DNA from: an uncultured Prevotellaceae bacterium
Lineage (GTDB): Bacteria; Bacteroidota; Bacteroidia; Bacteroidales; Bacteroidaceae
DNA length: 45,509 nucleotides
NCBI GenBank assembly: GCA_900320565.1
Contig: ONSR01000031.1
Span: 1-45,509 of the forward strand
Direction: 5' to 3'
Shown in pieces: positions 41,439-45,509 of the stretch (its first letter is position 1; the number at the start of each line of letters is the position of its first letter). The notes beneath the pieces are model-generated. The model made no database searches. It saw only the letters and a list, made by a program, of their open reading frames with translations, and was not told the DNA's origin. The translations under genes and the position numbers were made by a program.

Positions 41439-41660
41439 ATGATGACAACTCAATTAAATCCTGCGCAATTGAATGTGTTGAGCCTGATGTCGTATATTGA
41501 TACTGAACAGGAGCAACAGGAATTGCAGGAAATTCTTCTGCGGTATTACCGCGAAAAAGCGGATAAACTGCTGCTTCAGTTCCAAATGGAACACAACATT
41601 ACACAAGAAACGTTGGACGACTGGTCGCGTCAACACGATAGGACACCGTATAACAGATGA
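41439..41660 (+). CDS. Putative antitoxin of a PIN-type toxin-antitoxin pair
   Basis: A 73-aa (or 72, from the second ATG at 41442) hydrophilic helical protein, with an N-terminal segment (LNPAQLNVLSLMSYIDTEQEQQELQEILLRYYREKADKLLLQ) that is rich in Glu/Gln/Leu. I cannot name its family. The assignment rests on position: it overlaps the PIN-domain gene by 4 bp (ATGA at 41657) and has the usual size and order for an antitoxin. It has its own promoter. Confidence 0.7.
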   Translation: MMTTQLNPAQLNVLSLMSYIDTEQEQQELQEILLRYYREKADKLLLQFQMEHNITQETLDDWSRQHDRTPYNR

Positions 41661-42067
41661 AAATTGTCCTCGACACAAATTGTCTCGTCAATGTCATCAT
41701 GCCAGGATCATATAATAACGATGTCTGGCAGGCTTTTCGTGCGGGGAAGTATATACTTTGTGTGACAAACGAGATTCTTTATGAGTACCATGAAATTCTA
41801 ACAAAACGCTACAATAACATCATTGCCAACACCGTGCTGAAGGAGTTGATTGAAACTCCAAATGTGGAGCGCGTTAATCCTTCATTTCGATTCAATCTCA
41901 TCACCGCAGACCCAGATGATAATAAGTTTGTGGATTGTGCAGTCGCTTCAGGAGCCACATATATTGTCAGCAACGATCACCATTTTCAGGAACTTAAGCT
42001 TTATAAGTTCCCTCAGGTAGATGTTCGTTCACTCATCGATTTCCTTGAAATAGTAAGAAAACTTTGA
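41657..42067 (+). CDS. PIN-domain toxin (putative RNase)
   Basis: A 136-aa protein of the PIN family (putative toxin-antitoxin toxin). MKIVLDTNCLVNVIMPGS has the first acidic residue, TNEILYEYHEIL the Glu, and ITADPDDNKFVDCAVASGATYIVSNDHHF the C-terminal acidic cluster typical of the family. PIN toxins cut RNA using these metal-binding acids. It overlaps the antitoxin gene by 4 bp. The module is flanked by two identical 37-bp terminator sequences. Confidence 0.88.
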   Translation: MKIVLDTNCLVNVIMPGSYNNDVWQAFRAGKYILCVTNEILYEYHEILTKRYNNIIANTVLKELIETPNVERVNPSFRFNLITADPDDNKFVDCAVASGATYIVSNDHHFQELKLYKFPQVDVRSLIDFLEIVRKL

Positions 42068-42111
42068 AGGCTTCTTAGTCTTTGTAGGGAATAATGATGA
42101 TAATTCATAAA

Positions 42112-42148
42112 AGAACAGAGGCAGACGATTATTCGCCTGCCTCTGTTT
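42112..42148 (+). terminator. Terminator hairpin, second copy of the 37-bp repeat
   Basis: Identical over 37 bases to 41320-41356. Followed by TTTGTATT, a weaker T-run than in the first copy. Confidence 0.85.
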
Positions 42149-42170
42149 GTATTAATTTATAACTTTTAAT

Positions 42171-42202
42171 TTTTCATTTTTCTCTTTTCATTTTTCATTT
42201 TT
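42171..42202. repeat. Heptanucleotide array after the PIN module
   Basis: Units TTTTCAT, TTTTCTC, TTTTCAT, TTTTCAT. It lies just downstream of the stop codon of the minus-strand gene at 42209. Confidence 0.8.
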
Positions 42203-42208
42203 AGCTAT

Positions 42209-42601
42209 CTAGTGTGCAAGCGCTCCGATGAGTGCTGCGAGTGAAACAGTTGCCACTACGCCTGCTGTAACACCGGCTGCTACGTTGTTGTCAACGACTA
42301 CGACTTCGCGGTGGTGAGCCATGTGACGGCGGTGTGCTTCCATGCGACGCATCTCTTCAATGCGACGTGCCTCCTCCATCCTTCTGCGCTCTTCCATGCG
42401 ACGACGCTCCTCAATCATACGACGCTCGTGCCTTGACATCTTATGAACAACGGGCATGCCATGGTCGCCGTGATGTGCCACTACGATACCTCTTTCGTTC
42501 ACGTGATAGAAATTATTCCTTGCACTAACCTTTGCGTATGCATTCATATTGCCCATAGCCATCATGATGGCAAATGCGGCGAAGTAAATCATCTTTTTCA
42601 T
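42209..42601 (-). CDS. Exported Arg/Glu-rich protein with C-terminal membrane segment
   Basis: A 130-aa protein. A signal-peptide-like start (MKKMIYFAAFAIMMAMGNMNAYAK) is followed by a short mature part (ARNNFYHVNERGIVVAHHGDHGMPVVHKM) and a strongly charged helix of repeated RRMEE-type heptads (about 55-92), then a hydrophobic segment (NNVAAGVTAGVVATVSLAALIGALA). I chose the ATG at 42601. A longer frame to 42652 adds only unrelated residues. The leader of about 190 nt is unusually long and structured. The function is unknown; it could be an envelope-associated structural protein. Confidence 0.7.
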   Translation of the reverse strand: MKKMIYFAAFAIMMAMGNMNAYAKVSARNNFYHVNERGIVVAHHGDHGMPVVHKMSRHERRMIEERRRMEERRRMEEARRIEEMRRMEAHRRHMAHHREVVVVDNNVAAGVTAGVVATVSLAALIGALAH

Positions 42602-42647
42602 AACCTTTGCTTTTAAAGTGTTAAACAATTTGGTTTCTCGTTTCTGG

Positions 42648-42790
42648 TGCAAGTCTGCGTTTAAGCGAGAGGAGAATCGAGCTTGTTTGAATTCTCCCGA
42701 GCGGAAGCAGACTCGCAGTGCAGTTGGTGAGCGTCAGCCCATGCAGAGAAACAGGTTCTGTTTCGATGCAAGAGACTTCTGTCTTAACTG
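42648..42790 (-). promoter_or_regulatory. Long structured 5' leader, possible cis-regulatory RNA
   Basis: Nested inverted repeats are visible: AGTCTGC (42652-42658) with GCAGACT (42707-42713), enclosing GGAGAAT (42671-42677) with ATTCTCC (42691-42697). A separate hairpin GAAACAG/CTGTTTC (42748-42764) has a 3-nt loop. The region lies between the promoter at 42796-42803 and the gene start at 42601. I cannot match it to a known riboswitch class. Confidence 0.4.
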
Positions 42791-42795
42791 CACTG

Positions 42796-42803
42796 CAAAG
42801 GTA
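42796..42803 (-). promoter_or_regulatory. -7 box upstream of the Arg/Glu-rich protein gene
   Basis: Reads TACCTTTG followed by C on the minus strand. Distance to the ATG at 42601 is about 195 bp, giving the long leader. Confidence 0.6.
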
Positions 42804-42837
42804 CGGCAATATTCTAAGGGATGAAGGATGTTTTTCC

Positions 42838-44151
42838 CTAAAGTGTAGGAGGAATTTCCCTACGCTTTAGGAGGAAGATGCCCAGCAGACATACAGGAGC
42901 AGAGAGGGCATTCATGAGGAAGTAGCTGCTGAAGCCCATTTGCTCCACGAGCCAGCCACTCAACGCCATCGGCACAATGAGGGCAGCAGAGACAAGGGGA
43001 ATCTGCAGCATGTTGATGGTGTTGCGGTAGCGAGCACCCGAGATGGCGCTAACAGGAAGACGACATATGCCAATTCCCAAGCCAAACAGCAACTGGGCTG
43101 ACATCGTGCAGAGGCAGAGTTGCCAAAGGCTTTGCGGCGGCCATACGGTCATGCCCAGATAGACGAAAGGAGAGAGTACGATGCACAGAGCCATCGGCCA
43201 GAAGAGACGAGGGAGCGTATAGTGCTTGATGAGCCTTCGTCCCACAAAGAGTCCAATGCTGAAAGCAATGACGCCAACGGTGCCTTGTGCGAAGCCTATC
43301 TCCTGCATCGTACATTGCAATCCACCTTGCTCGTGCGACATATATAAATATAGTACGCGCGCGTAGAACATCAAGCCTTGTGGCAAGAGCAGCAGGAAAA
43401 GGATGAGTACCGGCTGCCACCAATTGGGCTGATGGCGGATGCGGTCTATGATGCGAAGCTCTGCCTTGACAGACGCACCCACACTATGCTTCGCGCCACT
43501 GTCGCCTACGCGAGGGCTCTGCAGCCAAATGAAGTGGTGGAAGGTGAAGAGCAAGAACAGTCCTGCTGCCACATAACATCCCATCGCCCACGAGTAACGT
43601 ATCTGACGGAAATAGACCTCAAGCGTGCCAACAAGGAAGATAAGCGCTCCATAGGTGAAGATGACTGCCACTTGCGAACAAGCCATCTTGGGAGCCGTCA
43701 GCAGACGCTGGAAGACAGGTCGAAGCATGCGCTCATAGTACATGCGTGCCGCCAGTTCGTGCCAGGCGCAAAGCAGGCTGACAAGCAATAGAGCGAAGAA
43801 AGGTGAGAGTTGAGAGTTGACAGTTGACAGTTGATAGTTGACAGTTGACAGTTGGATAGTCGTGGGTTTGAAGGAGAAGGCCAGGAGGACAAGACTCACG
43901 AAGAGCAATACCTCGATAAGGTGGAGTTGCTGCCGGAAGTGCCCTACCCTTCTTACCCATGCACGCATGAAAGACTTCAGCACCCAAGGCAAGAAAAGAA
44001 GGGCTGAAAAAAACGTTGCCTTTGCTGGTGCCAGCCCCAATTGGAGCAGCATCAGCAGGGCAACGTATGTGACAATTGCTGCAGGAATCTCTTCCGCAGC
44101 AAAGAGTGTCAGGAACCAACCTCCTTTAGTAGCTTCTTGCGATGAGGACAC
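42838..44151 (-). CDS. MFS transporter with in-frame heptamer-derived peptide
   Basis: A 437-aa inner-membrane protein of the major facilitator type with about 12 hydrophobic segments. The first half has the loop [39 protein letters not shown]. It resembles the muropeptide/AmpG-like MFS group of Bacteroidetes, but the substrate is not certain. After helix 3 a heptamer array (43805-43853) is translated as [17 protein letters not shown]. The start is a GTG at 44151, 26 bp inside the end of proS; no upstream or nearby ATG in frame is better, so translation is probably coupled to proS. Confidence 0.82.
   Translation of the reverse strand: MSSSQEATKGGWFLTLFAAEEIPAAIVTYVALLMLLQLGLAPAKATFFSALLFLPWVLKSFMRAWVRRVGHFRQQLHLIEVLLFVSLVLLAFSFKPTTIQLSTVNYQLSTVNSQLSPFFALLLVSLLCAWHELAARMYYERMLRPVFQRLLTAPKMACSQVAVIFTYGALIFLVGTLEVYFRQIRYSWAMGCYVAAGLFLLFTFHHFIWLQSPRVGDSGAKHSVGASVKAELRIIDRIRHQPNWWQPVLILFLLLLPQGLMFYARVLYLYMSHEQGGLQCTMQEIGFAQGTVGVIAFSIGLFVGRRLIKHYTLPRLFWPMALCIVLSPFVYLGMTVWPPQSLWQLCLCTMSAQLLFGLGIGICRLPVSAISGARYRNTINMLQIPLVSAALIVPMALSGWLVEQMGFSSYFLMNALSAPVCLLGIFLLKRREIPPTL
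43805..43853. repeat. Heptanucleotide array inside the MFS gene
   Basis: Seven units: GAGAGTT twice, GACAGTT twice, GATAGTT, GACAGTT twice. The 7-bp unit gives a 7-residue peptide period on the minus strand. All three minus-strand frames through the array stay open. Confidence 0.92.
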
Positions 44152-45509
44152 GCGCCTTGCTTGGTTTGCCGGTTACCATATCCACACCAGGTGTCTGCTC
44201 GAAGCCGAAGGGCACGCAACGGATTGTTGCCTGCGTCTCTTCCTTGATGCGAGCTTCCGTCTCGGCTGTGCCGTCCCAATGACAGAGGAAGAAGCCGCCG
44301 TCCTTGACACGCTCCTTGAACTCCTCGTAGTTGTCGCACTCGTAGATATGTGCGTCGCGGAAGGTCTTGGCCTTCATGAAGATGTTCTTCTGGATGTCGC
44401 CAAGCAGTTGCTGAACATAAGCGGCAATGCCTTCGAGCGGACGTGTCTCCTTCTCGAGCGTGTCGCGACGCATCACCTCGACTGTACCGTTCTCCAAGTC
44501 TCTTGCTCCAAGCACGAGACGAACAGGCACGCCCTTCAGCTCGTAATCAGCGAACTTGAAGCCAGGACGCTTATTGTCGGCATTGTCGTACTTGACGCTG
44601 ATGCCCATCTTCTTGAGCTCGTCGATGATAGGAGCAACAGCTGCATCAACTGCAGCCATCTGTTCAGGCTTGCCGCCAATAGGAATGATGACTACCTGAA
44701 TAGGAGCCAAGGCAGGAGGCAGCACGAGGCCGTTGTCGTCGCTGTGCGTCATGATGAGAGCACCCATGAGTCGTGTGCTTACGCCCCACGAGGTTGCCCA
44801 TGCATATTCGGGTTTGTTTTCCTTGTTGAGGAACTGCACCTCGAAAGCCTTACCGAAGTTCTGGCCAAGGAAGTGACTGGTGCCGCTCTGCAGAGCCTTG
44901 CCGTCCTGCATCATAGCCTCGATGGTGTAAGTGTCGAGCGCGCCAGCAAAACGTTCCGTCTCACTCTTGACGCCCTGAACAACAGGCACAGCCATATACT
45001 CTTCTGCGAACTTTGCATAGACCTTGAGCATCTGCTGAGCACGTGCCTCAGCCTCTTCTCTGGTAGCGTGAGCCGTGTGGCCCTCTTGCCAAAGGAACTC
45101 GCTGGTGCGCAGGAAGAGACGGGTACGCATCTCCCAACGCATCACGTTACACCACTGATTGACCAGCAGAGGCAGGTCGCGATAAGACTGAATCCAGTTC
45201 TTGAAGGTGTTCCATATGATGGTCTCTGACGTGGGACGAATGATGAGTTCCTCTTCGAGTCGAGCAGCAGGGTCAACCACAACGCCATCGTGCGTCTCGT
45301 TTGTCTTGAGGCGATAGTGCGTCACGACGGCACACTCCTTAGCGAAGCCTTCCACATGCTCTGCCTCTTTCGAGAGGAAACTCTTGGGGATGAGCAAGGG
45401 GAAGTAAGCGTTCTGCACGCCAGTCTCCTTGAACATATCGTCGAGGGTGCGTTGCATCTTCTCCCATATAGCGTAACCGTAAGGCTTGATGACCATGCAG
45501 CCACGCACG
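44126..45509 (-). CDS. proS: Prolyl-tRNA synthetase (archaeal/eukaryal type), 5' end outside window
   Basis: Charges tRNA-Pro. The 461 visible codons include the class II core: [30 protein letters not shown] (start of the catalytic domain), [37 protein letters not shown], the motif 2 region [20 protein letters not shown], and motif 3 [25 protein letters not shown]. The anticodon-binding domain follows ([20 protein letters not shown]), and the C-terminal zinc-binding-like domain ends in Tyr (ARSY), as in the ProRS type without the editing insert. The first visible residues are [12 protein letters not shown]; about 35 residues are missing beyond the window edge. The downstream MFS gene overlaps the last 26 bp. 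Confidence 0.94.
   Translation of the reverse strand, partial: VRGCMVIKPYGYAIWEKMQRTLDDMFKETGVQNAYFPLLIPKSFLSKEAEHVEGFAKECAVVTHYRLKTNETHDGVVVDPAARLEEELIIRPTSETIIWNTFKNWIQSYRDLPLLVNQWCNVMRWEMRTRLFLRTSEFLWQEGHTAHATREEAEARAQQMLKVYAKFAEEYMAVPVVQGVKSETERFAGALDTYTIEAMMQDGKALQSGTSHFLGQNFGKAFEVQFLNKENKPEYAWATSWGVSTRLMGALIMTHSDDNGLVLPPALAPIQVVIIPIGGKPEQMAAVDAAVAPIIDELKKMGISVKYDNADNKRPGFKFADYELKGVPVRLVLGARDLENGTVEVMRRDTLEKETRPLEGIAAYVQQLLGDIQKNIFMKAKTFRDAHIYECDNYEEFKERVKDGGFFLCHWDGTAETEARIKEETQATIRCVPFGFEQTPGVDMVTGKPSKARVLIARSY

Noticed and set aside
43838-45229. Open frame of 463 codons on the plus strand
   Set aside because: It lies opposite proS and the MFS gene, which have clear family motifs. Its translation has no recognisable domain and mirrors the codon bias of the minus strand.

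Overview
The window looks like chromosomal DNA of a member of Bacteroidales, most likely Prevotellaceae. This rests on the many Bacteroidetes-type promoters (-7 box TAnnTTTG, usually followed by C), the archaeal/eukaryal-type prolyl-tRNA synthetase, a BlaI/BlaR1-like pair, DUF5689 lipoproteins, CotH/GLUG/dockerin surface proteins, and a C-terminal tag of the form 'YNLxGQ...KGIxIxNGKK' shared by several secreted proteins. No species can be named from the sequence alone.

Layout. Positions 1-7000: an S9 peptidase (5' end outside the window), then an operon-like run of mutS2, a tcdA-like dehydratase, a 46-residue zinc-ribbon protein and an EamA transporter. Positions 7000-12200: tRNA-Ser(CGA) with a second copy of its 3' end, MTA/SAH nucleosidase, a Fur-family regulator next to a Cu/Zn efflux permease, and a BlaR1/BlaI-like pair. 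Positions 12600-30840: a secreted/surface region holding a GH27 alpha-galactosidase, a large CotH-type multidomain protein, a three-gene cluster (beta-propeller-like protein, lipoprotein, SGNH-like protein), then a five-gene minus-strand operon (TonB-dependent receptor, DUF5689 lipoprotein, lipoprotein with three OB-like repeats, SGNH hydrolase, leucine-rich-repeat/dockerin protein) divergent from a secreted endonuclease/exonuclease/phosphatase. Positions 30980-36640: housekeeping genes (class II fructose-bisphosphate aldolase, LptF/LptG permease, ribBA, aspartate aminotransferase). Positions 36640-45509: a repeat-rich spacer, a large GLUG-type surface protein, a 61-residue small protein, a PIN toxin-antitoxin module between two identical terminators, an Arg/Glu-rich exported protein, an MFS transporter and proS (5' end outside the window).

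The most unusual content is three families of repeats. (1) A palindromic element is inserted four times inside protein-coding genes, always in the same orientation and frame, and is translated as TLSNSPLKGEN-like peptides (twice in MutS2, once in TcdA, once in the GLUG protein). (2) Arrays of short tandem repeats, almost all with a 7-bp unit, occur at about 15 places. They lie next to promoters, across start and stop codons (blaI, ribBA, the aminotransferase) and inside genes. (3) Four intergenic arrays of CACGTG-like palindromes are spaced at 22 bp (exactly in three, four of five units in the other), each with its own flanking sequence.

The best candidate for a little-described functional system is the receptor/OB-lipoprotein/SGNH operon facing a secreted EEP nuclease/phosphatase. 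It reads as a surface apparatus for breaking down and importing a nucleic-acid-like or phosphoester substrate, but that function is inference.
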